DNA from: Lethocerus indicus
Taxonomy: Eukaryota > Arthropoda > Insecta > Hemiptera > Belostomatidae
NCBI GenBank assembly: GCA_019843655.1
Contig: JACDQD010000001.1
Location: 41,608,230 to 41,672,229 of the forward strand
Length of the DNA stretch: 64,000 nucleotides
Direction: 5' to 3'
Shown here: one piece after another, positions 55,470 to 64,000 of the stretch
How positions within the stretch are numbered: the stretch's first letter is position 1
Layout of the letters: each line of letters opens with the position of its first letter
Program-made: the position numbers and the translations under genes
Notes under the pieces: generated by a model
What the model saw: the letters and a program-made list of their open reading frames with translations, nothing else
What the model was told of the DNA's origin: nothing
The model's database searches: none

Positions 55470-55950
55470 CTTTTAAGAATTTTATTATGATTTGTATATT
55501 ATTACGGTTATTGTTTAGTATATGTTTGTTAGTCGTGTTTCTTTTATGAATGTTAGTAGCTGATCTAGTGTCTCTGATATTTTGTAATATTTTTTCCACG
55601 GTTTTTTGGTTCAGTTTGTTCCTTCCAACTTTATATGTTTTTCATTAATCTTCGTTACTGAATTCTATCCTTTGTGAGTTTTTTTTTGCATTTGTGTATT
55701 GCATTGTTCAAATTTTTGTTGTATTTGTATGTGCCTTTTCTTAGTCTATTTATAAATATTACTTCTTTCCATTGTTATTTCTGGTTCTGTTGTCCAGAGG
55801 TCTATGTCTTTTTTATTCTGTATAATTTGCTGTTTGTTGTTTAAGCCAATCTTTTTGGTTTTTTTGTATTTTTAGTTTCGATGTTTTTTTTTTAATGGCT
55901 CTGTTTTTAATTTTGTTTCTGTCATTTGGAGTGTTGCTGGTTCTTGGACC
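55468..55950 (-). other. Strand-asymmetric A-rich block (minus strand), possible decayed LINE
   Basis: The plus strand is T- and G-rich with very little C or A for about 450 bases, so the minus strand is A- and C-rich, as in the coding strand of many LINEs. Minus-strand frames give lysine-, asparagine- and glutamine-rich peptides (NKQQIIQNKKDIDLWTTEPE; FINRLRKGTYKYNKNLNNAI) broken by stops. I cannot match them to a domain. Their orientation agrees with the three RNase H-type LINE relics. Confidence 0.3.
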
Positions 55951-56219
55951 GATAAATTTAAATTGACATACCGTCGTTTGTATTTCCTCGATACTTTCCC
56001 GGTTGAACTCAAGGGCGCCTCGAATTTCGCTTCACGCGGACGTGTTATAAATCGGACGCGAATAGGAAATGAGCGGAACTCCACCCCTTCCCCCACGTCC
56101 GATCCAGCTAACTCCTTCATAACTTTGAGATATCGCTTCCGCGTATTTTATGGTTCCGCTTATCTATTATATTTTACGGCTATTTTTAACCTGAAATTGG
56201 CGTCTTAATGTAAAAAATC

Positions 56220-56278
56220 GAGAGAGAGAGAGAGAGGGAGAGAGAGGGAGAGAGAGAGCTAGAGAGGGAGAGGGAGAG
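56220..56278. repeat. (GA/GGGA)n purine tract
   Basis: An imperfect GA-rich run with GGGA interruptions, ending about 10 bases before a dispersed-motif copy. Confidence 0.9.
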
Positions 56279-56288
56279 TTGGACTGAA

Positions 56289-56320
56289 CTAGACCGGCTT
56301 CTGGCCACTGTCAGTAGCAC
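56289..56320 (-). repeat. Dispersed motif copy, GAAAC half altered
   Basis: The reverse complement reads GTGCTACTGACAGTGGCCAG then AAGCCGGTCTAG. The CTACTGA...GTGGC start and the CCGGTCTAG end are preserved, while GAAAC is lost. Confidence 0.45.
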
Positions 56321-57269
56321 TTAGTAATTTACTGAGGTTGATTTCTAGCAACGATTACCACAATAACAGTACAGTGACGATCCTCTTCAAACCGAAATTG
56401 TTAAATAAGCGGAGACAGAGCGTCGCAATTTCGAAATTTGGCTTCCACTTTCCATTTAATTTACTACATTATTTCTGAAAACCTTCCCGAACCTATTTAT
56501 AAACTCGGTCAAAGAGGGTTTAACCCTCACTATCGCCAAATTCCTCGACGGTCTGCATATAAAGCAGACCTCCCTCGAACTGGGGGTATATAAAGCGACA
56601 GAGGCGTTCCTCTGTAATAAGGGATATTCAAAATAAATTAGGATACGGAGTTTAAAAAATAAAACAAAAATAAAAATCCACTTCGAGAAACCGCCGACCG
56701 GAGATTAAAAGCTGGAAGACAGAAATTGTTACGTGAAAACTTCCCCTTAGCGAAATTAAAAGCCAAGTTGGAAGATGGAAGTAAGGCCCCTTGGAAGCGG
56801 AAAGAATCGATAGTGGCGTTAACCCAATTTTTTGTCCGGATTTGAAACAAATACCGGCGCGGATTTTTAGAAAGCTCCAGCTCGAGTGCCAACTACGCGT
56901 TTGGCATTGCTGGGAATCCCTCCTCAGTCGCATGATTTACCGTAGCAGGATCCCAGCCAACGCTTCCTATATATTTATCACAATTATTTGGATTGTTCAA
57001 CACATTCCGTCGAGTACATATATTCGACATATGCTTAATCTAAGGTTCAGTAAGTTTAATCATCGATTATATGGGTCAAAATAGCCGCGGGTAAAGTAGA
57101 ATATTCCAAGGAAGTAGAATATTACCAAATTTTTATTAATTATATTTTTTTCTCCATTTATGTATCGCAATGTGGCTGTCGCCGTTATGCGCCATCACCT
57201 TACAACTCGTTTAACATTTATCATAACTTCCTTTTCCAACTGAGCCCTAACGATGATGTTAAGAAGGCG

Positions 57270-57270
<1 letters not shown>
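56321..57270. other. No recognisable gene
   Basis: A short hairpin GTCTGCATATAAAGCAGAC lies at about 56550-56570. The overlapping 84-97 codon ORFs at 56.64-57.08 kb on both strands have no motif. Confidence 0.35.

Positions 57271-57335
<65 letters not shown>
57271..57335. repeat. (CA)n-(TA)n compound microsatellite
   Basis: CA dinucleotides at 57271-57291 run directly into TA dinucleotides at 57292-57335. Confidence 0.96.
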
Positions 57336-57339
<4 letters not shown>

Positions 57340-57514
57340 TATAGTGTATATTATTTATATTGGAACGAATGAAACGGAACGCGTTCCAACAAGGGAATGC
57401 TAATGTTCAAAATAACCAAGTTTATAACTGAACGGTTGGGTCCGGGGACTATACCTGCTAGAGATGATAAATTTAAAGTGACAACGCGTCGGGGAATTAA
57501 TTACAGAAACGAAA

Positions 57515-57799
57515 CACTCTCCTCTCTCTCTCTCTCTCCTCTCCTCTCTCTCTCTCCTCTCTCTCCTCTCTCTCTCTCCCTCTCCCTCTCCCTCCTCTCT
57601 CCTCCCTCTCCCTCTCCCTCTCCCTCTCCCTCTCCTCTCCCTCTCCCTCTCCCTCTCCCTCTCCCTCTCCCTCTCCTCTCCCTCTCCCTCTCCTCTCCCT
57701 CTCCCTCTCCCTCTCCCTCTCCCTCTCCCTCTCCCTCTCCTCTCTCCCTCTCCCTCTCCCTCTCTCCTCTCCCTCTCTCTCTCTCTCCTCTCTCCCCTG
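57515..57799. repeat. Polypyrimidine tract of (CT)n and (CCCTCT)n
   Basis: About 280 bases of pure C and T on the plus strand, with hexameric CCCTCT and CTCTCC phasing in the centre and plain CT at both ends. The 161- and 100-codon ORFs across it are low-complexity artefacts. Confidence 0.95.
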
Positions 57800-59472
57800 C
57801 CACTAGCCCTGTCCTCGTTGGCGCCCCCTCGGTCTTCTATTGCCGTACGTTCACCTGGACATCCGAAGAATTCGCGTGGTAATTATATTTGTTAACGAAT
57901 ACGCGACACAACAAAGAAGAAGAGATAATTCGAGTAAAATTAATTTGGTCGATTTTGGTAAAATTAAAAAATCTTCACTCGAGCGATCGTTCCTAAGGTT
58001 CCACTCCTGTTTTACTCATCCTATTACGCATCCTTTATCCCCGCCATTTCCCCAGATATTTCCTCGGACTATAGCCCAGATAAGTATAATTATAAGGCGA
58101 AAAGTGCAATCACTGGGTGATTCCTTTGGCGCGACAACCGAAGACAATAATAAACATACAGCTGTTGTATCCATACCTGTAATGTTGCATGCCACCTGAA
58201 AACCTTGATTTAAAGAGAGAATTTAAAAAGGGGGAAAGCCAATGGGGTTCTCCTCCATTCTGCTCGTTACTAGTGCTACTTCAACAGCAATTTCGCCGAT
58301 TGTACTAAACAGGTGTGCAATAAAACAGCTAAAAAATATGTAGTATAATAAAAATTTAAATTTGCGGTTGAACTCTATTAATTCACTATAATTGAGAAAA
58401 CCTCCACCCCCGAGGCGGTTGTGAACACCGCCGGGGGCTTGAAAACGAAGTCCAGTTGACTTAGACGGTTCTATATACGAATATCGCTATCTAAATATAA
58501 AGGGCTAATCTAACCTAACGATTTGGTTTGTGAAACTGAATAGAGTCGGGTTTTTGAAAACGATTTCCCTATCAAACTTCCCTATTTTAGAGTCTCCAAG
58601 CGAAATAAACGCCGACGTAGAAATGGCTTGCAGGCCGTAATTATATACAACGTAATTACATTCAATCGTGTATAAAAGAATTCTTAACTTTATTCTGGTA
58701 CACGGCAACAGATGTAACTATCAACCGGGACTCTTCGAACGATGATTTCACTGTGAGGTTAGGATACTTCTAGGTGGTCGGATAATAAATTCTTAACTTG
58801 ATTGGGCCGGAAGTCCGAAATATGTACAATTACATTCAATGGTAATTACATACAATCTCACGCATGAAGCACTATTCAAAAATTACTTTAAATTCTATTC
58901 AATTTTTAATTGTACACGCCGTTAATGAAATTCAATGCATGAAACAGAGTCAAAATTTCTTATTTCGGCTACAGCTATTGTTCCGAGAAATAAAAATGGT
59001 CGATGAGCTCGACAGACAATGGGTAAGGGAGTCTGGTTGGTCGTCGGACAATAAACATCTGATCTTCGAACTTTCAAAGAGCTTCCCGCAGCCAACGAAA
59101 AACAAAGTAGGATCGCCATTATGTGACGGTTTTTGGAAACGTTTAAAACTTTAAATTTGTTTAGCTGTCTAAACTAGATTTGTCTAAATATTTTGCACGT
59201 TCGCCTGGAACAGCGCCACTATTAACGTTTCACTGTTTAAAGACAATATTATTTCCGATATTCCGATATTTTTGAGGAAAATAAACAAAATATTTTAATA
59301 TAGAAAGCCCTACAGCTATTCCTATAAATATTAGGCTACATACATACGTATTATAATTGCCAGCTACCCGTTTTTTATACAGGGGAAACTGTTTAGAAGC
59401 ACCTTGTCATGTGACTCGGTAGTGTCGGATTGTCCAATTCGTCATATCCGACTGAGACACGGACACTCCTGT
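57800..59472. other. No recognisable gene; one strong hairpin
   Basis: AT-rich sequence with ORFs of 65-119 codons and no recognised domain. The hairpin at 58407-58437 is listed separately. Confidence 0.35.
58407..58437. repeat. GC-rich hairpin in AT-rich surroundings
   Basis: CCCCC-GA-GGCGGT pairs with ACCGCC-GGGGG around a 7-base loop (TGTGAAC): 11 base pairs with a two-base bulge. There is no T-run or other terminator feature. Role unknown. Confidence 0.7.
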
Positions 59473-59690
59473 CCGGCCTCAATGCCCAACTGGGCGTACG
59501 GAATTGAACCATCTATCTCCTACTAAAATTCAACCGATGCGATATTTAATCCTTCGTACCATAGTTAACGCCCCACCTTATGTTTCCAATCGCAGGATTT
59601 GAAAGTCCCGTTCTTTAATGAATTAGCGGCTCCCCGATATAAATCCTTCCGTTCGAAACTATCCCATCACTCAGATCCATGGTCCTGATT
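59473..59690 (+). mobile_element. Jockey-like RT C-terminal relic with frameshifts
   Basis: PASMPNWAYGIEPSIS (the WTYGIEL block, then a stop), KIQPMRYLILRTIVNAPPYV then SNRRI and a stop, then in the next frame VPFFNELAAPRYKSFRSKLS followed by HHSDPW (the FHSRL..HPNPLV block). The order and spacing match the copy at 3-330, apart from a small deletion after YGIEP, one frameshift and three stops. It is continuous with the 3' UTR relic downstream, so it anchors that repeat to this LINE family. Confidence 0.87.
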
Positions 59691-59724
59691 CCTGAAAATC
59701 CCGAACGCGTGAGTTCCTCACTAC

Positions 59725-59835
59725 CTAGCGGGAATACCATCGACGGGCGGATTCTCCGTCAAAAGTAAATTTGTGTTCATTAGACATAATTGAGAGAAAA
59801 ATCCTAGTCGTGACATAAAAGGAAAAAGAAACAGA
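59725..59835 (+). mobile_element. 3' UTR relic of the same jockey-like copy
   Basis: CCATCGACGGGCGGATTCTC then CGTCAAAAGTAAATTTGTGT matches 993-1034 and, at lower identity, the CCATC-x4-GGGTGG-x-TTCT block at 383-404. No poly(A) is visible. It ends in a purine-rich GGAAAAAGAAACAGAAG. Confidence 0.65.
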
Positions 59836-60432
59836 AGTTCGTAATTTATTGCCCTCCTCGGTTTCTGTCCGCTAGCGACGCTATTCCTCGTTTCCAAGCG
59901 TGCGATGGTATACAACGGGATGCGACTAAAAGCGTTGCAATAAGAGGCGGCCAAAAAGAGGGTGTAATACAGATGTAGGCTCTGGCCGACCGCCAGACCT
60001 AGGCCTAAACTTTTAAGTTATTTATCGGGGCGCCCCCGAAGCTCTTCCATTAATTTGAGTGGCCCCTCCCCCCTCCGTTCGTACGGCCACTTGACTTTTA
60101 TCGGGGGGTGGGTCTTCTTCCAACCCCCAACCTCGGTTTTAAAAACCCCTCCGGCCTGTTTAGGGGTCTCACGATGTTTTTCGGGGCGGCGAAAAGTTAA
60201 GTGGGCCGTGAAATCGATTTTACCGGGAATTTTTCCGCGCCACATTCTTTTGTGTTTTGTTTCGACCCGGGCATTGTTTTGCGGACCGCATTATAGGCTA
60301 ATTCTCAAGCTTGGGCTTAAAATACAATTTTTTTCGTTTTTCCTTATTAACCCTCTTTACGCGCTCGATAACTTTCTATTATATTTTTTCTACGAGGTTA
60401 GTTATCATCAGAAATATTTTTTTTCATCATTG
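59836..60432. other. No recognisable gene
   Basis: GC-richer at 60.0-60.3 kb, then T-rich. It may include decayed C-terminal tail or 3' UTR of the minus-strand LINE relic that follows, but no motif proves this. Confidence 0.35.
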
Positions 60433-60790
60433 CTATATACCGCTGGTAGTGTTTTTCCCTTTATTCCCGCTGTCCTTTTCACACATTCTGCGTGTAGTTA
60501 GGATGTAATATATTGCCAGATTTTCCTTGCATTGTTGGCATTTGGGTCTGCCTTCGTTCAGGAGTAGATATGAATGTGTGAGTCTTGTATGCTCTGTTCG
60601 TAGTCTGTTTAGTGCAACCACTAGTCACCTTGTAATATGGTAGGGGGTGGTTTAATTTGATGTAACCTATTCTTCGTGGGCCTATTTAATTTTTCTGGTG
60701 TTTTACCTTGCATTTTTCTGCTTCTTTCCAGTGCATGTACTGGTTCCATCATGGGTCGTATTGGGTGGTACGTTGTCCACATTTTTCGCG
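60433..60790 (-). mobile_element. RNase H-type (I/R1-group) non-LTR retrotransposon relic, C-terminus
   Basis: The minus strand reads RKMWTTYHPIRPMMEPVHAL, ERSRKMQGKTPEKLNRPTKN and RLHQIKPPPTILQGD, then a stop. In the next frame it gives VALNRLRTEHTRLTHSYLLL followed by NEGRPKCQQCKENLAIYYIL and T..RMC. This is the linker, the RLRTGHTRLTHSYLL box and the cysteine knuckle (C-x2-C kept, the His replaced by Tyr in IYYIL, last Cys present). One frameshift plus a stop and the lost His mark a pseudogene. It overlaps in content with the relics at 35.0 and 50.4 kb. Confidence 0.88.
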
Positions 60791-62334
60791 TTTACGTTCT
60801 CATTCTTGACTATAAAATAAATAATTTGTTGTCGAATACGTTTCTAGTCAAATGCGGATAAAAACAATGAGCCACCATTGGCTCACACATATAGGGGTAG
60901 AATTGCTTGGGCCTAACCCATCTTCAGATTTAGGAGGTCCAAGGAAATTTAACTAATAAGGTGAGGTCTTTTATTTGTTGCTATCTTGTAATCCGGTTCC
61001 CCTTCACGATTTCATTTAAAACCTGGAGCGGTCAATCTACTTTTATGGCCAAAGGGCTTTTACTTCATTTCAAAGGGCCCGAGTATCATTTTCAATTTTG
61101 TTTTTCATTTATTTCCGGGCCGACCCGAACAAACAGACTTCTCCGATTGAACGTCCCAAAAAAATACGTCGTATCCCTGGGCAGAAAATGTTTTGGTTTC
61201 GCCCGTTAAAATTTTTTTGTTTTTATTATTTCGACATAGGTTGGGAGGATAGTCCACCGGTAGTCCAATTATAAATGGGAGGATGGGTGTTTCCCCAAGT
61301 GCGACAAGTGGATTAAGGTTATGCGGGAGGTCGCTCCCATAGCCAGTAGGTAACGCGAAGGCGGGATAGTGAAATGAGGAAAAGTATTCTTAGCGAATAT
61401 TCGTGGAGAGATAATAGCGGAACGAATGAGCCAGCAATGAAGAGGAATGTAAATAATTTGGGCGTTCATTTAAAAAGACCAGTCGCCAAATGAATGAAGA
61501 AGTTCCACTCTTGCCAATCAGACTAGGAAATCAATTAACAAAAATAAATAACTAACTATATACTGTTTTATGTTAGCGGCCAATTATCTTTCTATACTGG
61601 TTGCAATATGATCAGAAAGAGATAACGGTCTTATTTTTAGCCCGAATTTTGAATTCCACGAAATAATTCCTTTAGAATTCGCCTTTCAGATTTGGTCGAT
61701 CGTTCGCCCGGGCCTTTTTCTTAGGGATATTAGGAGGTATATATAAAGAAGAACGGTGGAAGTTAAAGCGGCTTTTTTACGAATGGGTTACTGGGCGCGT
61801 GGGATCCATAACTCCCCACTGAGCGGGCCGTATACAAAACATATATAAAAAAAAAGTGAAATACAGGAGGCGGAGGAACGGAGGAATAAAGGCTAGGGTC
61901 CCTCCCAGAGGCAATGAACACTAAATACGAAGCCGATTTTATCGATCTCATCGAATTAGCTCTACAGAGCCCTTTGGAACTTTTCCTTGAACAATAGACC
62001 AATCGGAATCCGGCCTAAGCAAATATTTCAATATTTGGTTTTTTTTCAGCTTAAAGCCGAATAATCTGTTGACCGATTATTAATTAATAACTCAAATACA
62101 GCCTTTACATTACAGGTTTCCTTGGCGGATGAATGGAAAAAGAGAGATTTTCAGTTTTTAGGTTTACCATATTTTGAAAGAAATTTTTAATATTTGTAAC
62201 ACGGATAGCTACCCGTAGGAAGGGCTTATTCGAAATGCCCGATTATTTTATTAGGTATATAAATAAATAATAAATTAGTTAGGATCAGCAACTTAAGTAT
62301 GCAGGGTTACATTTCATATCCTATAAGTTTTACG
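60791..62334. other. No recognisable gene
   Basis: Mixed sequence with ORFs below 85 codons and no recognised motif or shared repeat. Confidence 0.35.
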
Positions 62335-62577
62335 TGGAATTTCCATACCCTGCCTTAAACCAGATCCACTCGTTGAATCCCCCTCCTCCTTTATCCTCAC
62401 ACCCACGATGGCTTAAACTCCACTGACCTGAACATCTTCCTGAAGATGTATAGCTGGGATACACGTCAAAAGTTCCATCACAGAGTGGCTTCTTTATCAT
62501 GAGAAGCAAGCGACAAAATGACACTTCACAATTATACTTATAACGATAAAGGTTGATTTTAAAATTTAAAAAAAAAA
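62335..62577 (+). mobile_element. Jockey-like 3' end: decayed RT C-terminus, 3' UTR, poly(A)
   Basis: One frame gives LNQIHSLNPPPPLSSHPRWL then KLH-stop-PEHLPE, parallel to the terminus at 270-362 (HPNPLV...RRLKRHWPRDHL). It is followed by AAAAGTTCCATCACAGAGTG then GCTTCTTTATCATG, the family 3' UTR block. The copy ends in an A run at about 62567-62577. It is strongly 5'-truncated. Confidence 0.72.
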
Positions 62578-63184
62578 TATACATTTCTTCAACAGATATT
62601 AACAAAATAATGAGAACCCAAGTTGGGCTTTTTGAAAAATGTATAAGGATCGGACATTTTGTCCGCACTGTTAGACAAACTAAGTTAGGGAAGTCTGCGG
62701 GACTTTATCCGGTCGGAAACTGGGAAGGATTTCGGGAAAGGGGTCGACCACATTCAGTATGTCCGGGGCGTAAAGGACATCTATTGGTGGCATTTATTTA
62801 TCGCGGAGAACTGGCGGTTTTTACGAGGGCGGTCCAAATCCAAGGGGGGTTTACGCCCCCGCGGGATCAATCGAACCGCCACCCCCAAATACACCCCCGC
62901 CCTCCTAATAAAATTCCTTCCGTCAATATAAACATAAAATTGAGACGTCGACAAACTTTTGTCCCCCCCCTCCATGGATTTATGCGGCGGCCACCGCGAT
63001 TTTAGAAAACGCCGTTTTATTTTATCCATTTGCCCCCGGCCGTTTCCTATCTATCACTTCTTCCGTCGGTTCTCCTTTCCCGACCGGTTTAAGCGCTGAG
63101 CAGATTCCCGAAGCCCGAGTTAATCTAAACTCTAAACCTGGAATTAAGAACACAGAGCTCGACGACCCTAGGAATCGTCTCCTA
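62578..63184. other. GC-rich, no recognisable gene
   Basis: Overlapping ORFs on both strands (150 codons plus, 82 codons minus) in GC-rich sequence. No domain was recognised. Confidence 0.3.
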
Positions 63185-63311
63185 ACAAGATCAAGCCAAT
63201 TATCTCCAACTACTTTCCGGTAGGATCGCGTCATACTGCGTGAAGAAACTCGGTTAACAGGGGTCGAACCCCGGCTGTTCCGCGATTTTTCCTGTGCTTG
63301 GAAACCACCGA
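63185..63311. mobile_element. Foldback/MITE family, left-arm fragment
   Basis: CAATTATCTCCAACTACTTT then CCGGTAGGATCGCGTCATAC, GAAACTCGGTTAACAGGGGT, and TTTTTCCTGTGCTTGGAAAC match the left arm at 51283-51376. Similarity stops where the purine repeat begins at 63321. No right arm was seen. Confidence 0.75.
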
Positions 63312-63320
63312 AGCGGGGCC

Positions 63321-63394
63321 GAGAGAGAGAGAAAGAGGGAGAGAGAGAGAGAGGGAAAGAGGGCGGGAGGGTGGGAGGGAGGGAGGGAGGGAGT
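63321..63394. repeat. (GA)n-(GGGA)n purine tract
   Basis: GA dinucleotides with AAGAGGGA interruptions, then GGGA tetramers at about 63366-63393. It directly abuts the MITE arm. Confidence 0.93.
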
Positions 63395-64000
63395 GTGATC
63401 GGGTACTATCCCCATACTCGCTCCGAATAACGATCACCTGACGCCCCTGGGCCGTCAATCGATGGATTTTTTCGTCACTCAAATCCGGACGGGTCAAAAT
63501 AGAGGGTTTTTAATTGGAGGATGGACGTGGGCCCCTAACTAATATCGGGACGGGGATCTGGCATTTTTACCCATTAAACGGTAGCACCGCGTTAATTTGA
63601 AATGCCAATGTCCTGTCAATCGCTCCCCATTATTTAGTTCGGCAGTTGGAGCTCGGAGAAAGGTAATCCCAATACACGGATCGGTGTATCTTATTTATTT
63701 ATAATTTCAAATATCTTCTCTGCGAGGTTTCTTCCACGGTCAGTGGCGCGAGAGCTCCAACGCGACTGGACAGGACTGGGGTACTTTGCTCGGAAACGAG
63801 GAAGGGTTAAAGAACCGGTAACCGGGGTTTCGTACATGCCAACCAGAAAGTAGGATCAACTATGACCTAGAAAACAAACTGTCGATTCAGATTTCCAGTC
63901 GGAGGGAAACAAGGAAACTGCTACCGTCATTTGTGTCGAAGGGGAAAAATGCCGCTGCTGCGATATCAGAAGTACGTGTCGGGAGCGGAATTAAATCCGG
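63395..64000. other. No recognisable gene
   Basis: Mixed sequence to the window edge. No repeat shared with the rest of the window and no coding motif were seen. Confidence 0.35.

Noticed and set aside
57397..57882. 161-codon Ser/Pro/Leu-rich ORF and antisense Glu/Arg/Gly ORF
   Set aside because: Produced by the polypyrimidine tract. No non-repeat domain flanks it.
63231..63497. Minus-strand ORF with TRPDLSDEKIHRLTAQGRQV
   Set aside because: Half of it is the purine repeat. The other part matches no family I recognise.

Overview
The window reads as eukaryotic, most likely arthropod and probably insect, nuclear DNA. The reasons are non-LTR retrotransposon relics of jockey-like and I/R1-like type, long (TA)n and (GA)n microsatellites, foldback/MITE-like repeats, a tRNA-derived SINE-like block, and no long open reading frames. 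No complete host gene, rRNA or intact tRNA could be supported. Nothing bacterial (operons, ribosome binding sites, CRISPR, integrons) is present. A hemipteran-like insect is only a guess, because no single-copy gene is available to place the lineage.

Layout. 1-500: 3' end of a jockey-like element with its 3' UTR and poly(A). 500-8150: unique-looking sequence with three short 3' UTR relics of jockey-like elements. 8157-8368: a 30-bp minisatellite that stays open on the minus strand. 11.1 and 12.7-12.9 kb: tRNA-like/SINE-like pieces. 13.4-13.6 kb: a second jockey-like 3' end. 16.1-16.4 kb: a 314-bp uninterrupted (GA)n tract. 20.9-21.3 kb: an inverted-repeat element with a (TA)n core. 24.66-25.0, 37.7, 51.3-51.65 and 63.2 kb: four copies of one foldback/MITE family. 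35.0, 50.4-50.7 and 60.4-60.8 kb: three minus-strand relics of RNase H-type (I/R1-group) LINEs, all covering the same C-terminal region. 38.4, 41.8, 59.5-59.8 and 62.3-62.6 kb: further jockey-like relics. Microsatellites lie at 36.4, 42.9, 45.8, 54.1, 55.4, 56.2, 57.3, 57.5-57.8 and 63.3 kb.

The coherent biology here is a fossil record of mobile elements. Two LINE lineages left 5'-truncated, frameshifted 3' ends. A foldback DNA family left a full-size copy and an internally deleted one. A short motif (CTGAAGATGGCGA followed by AGCCGAAACCGGTC) recurs at about a dozen sites in both orientations. Its layout resembles a minimal hammerhead-ribozyme core, and it is the observation most worth testing. 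I did not find an intact, previously undescribed gene system.
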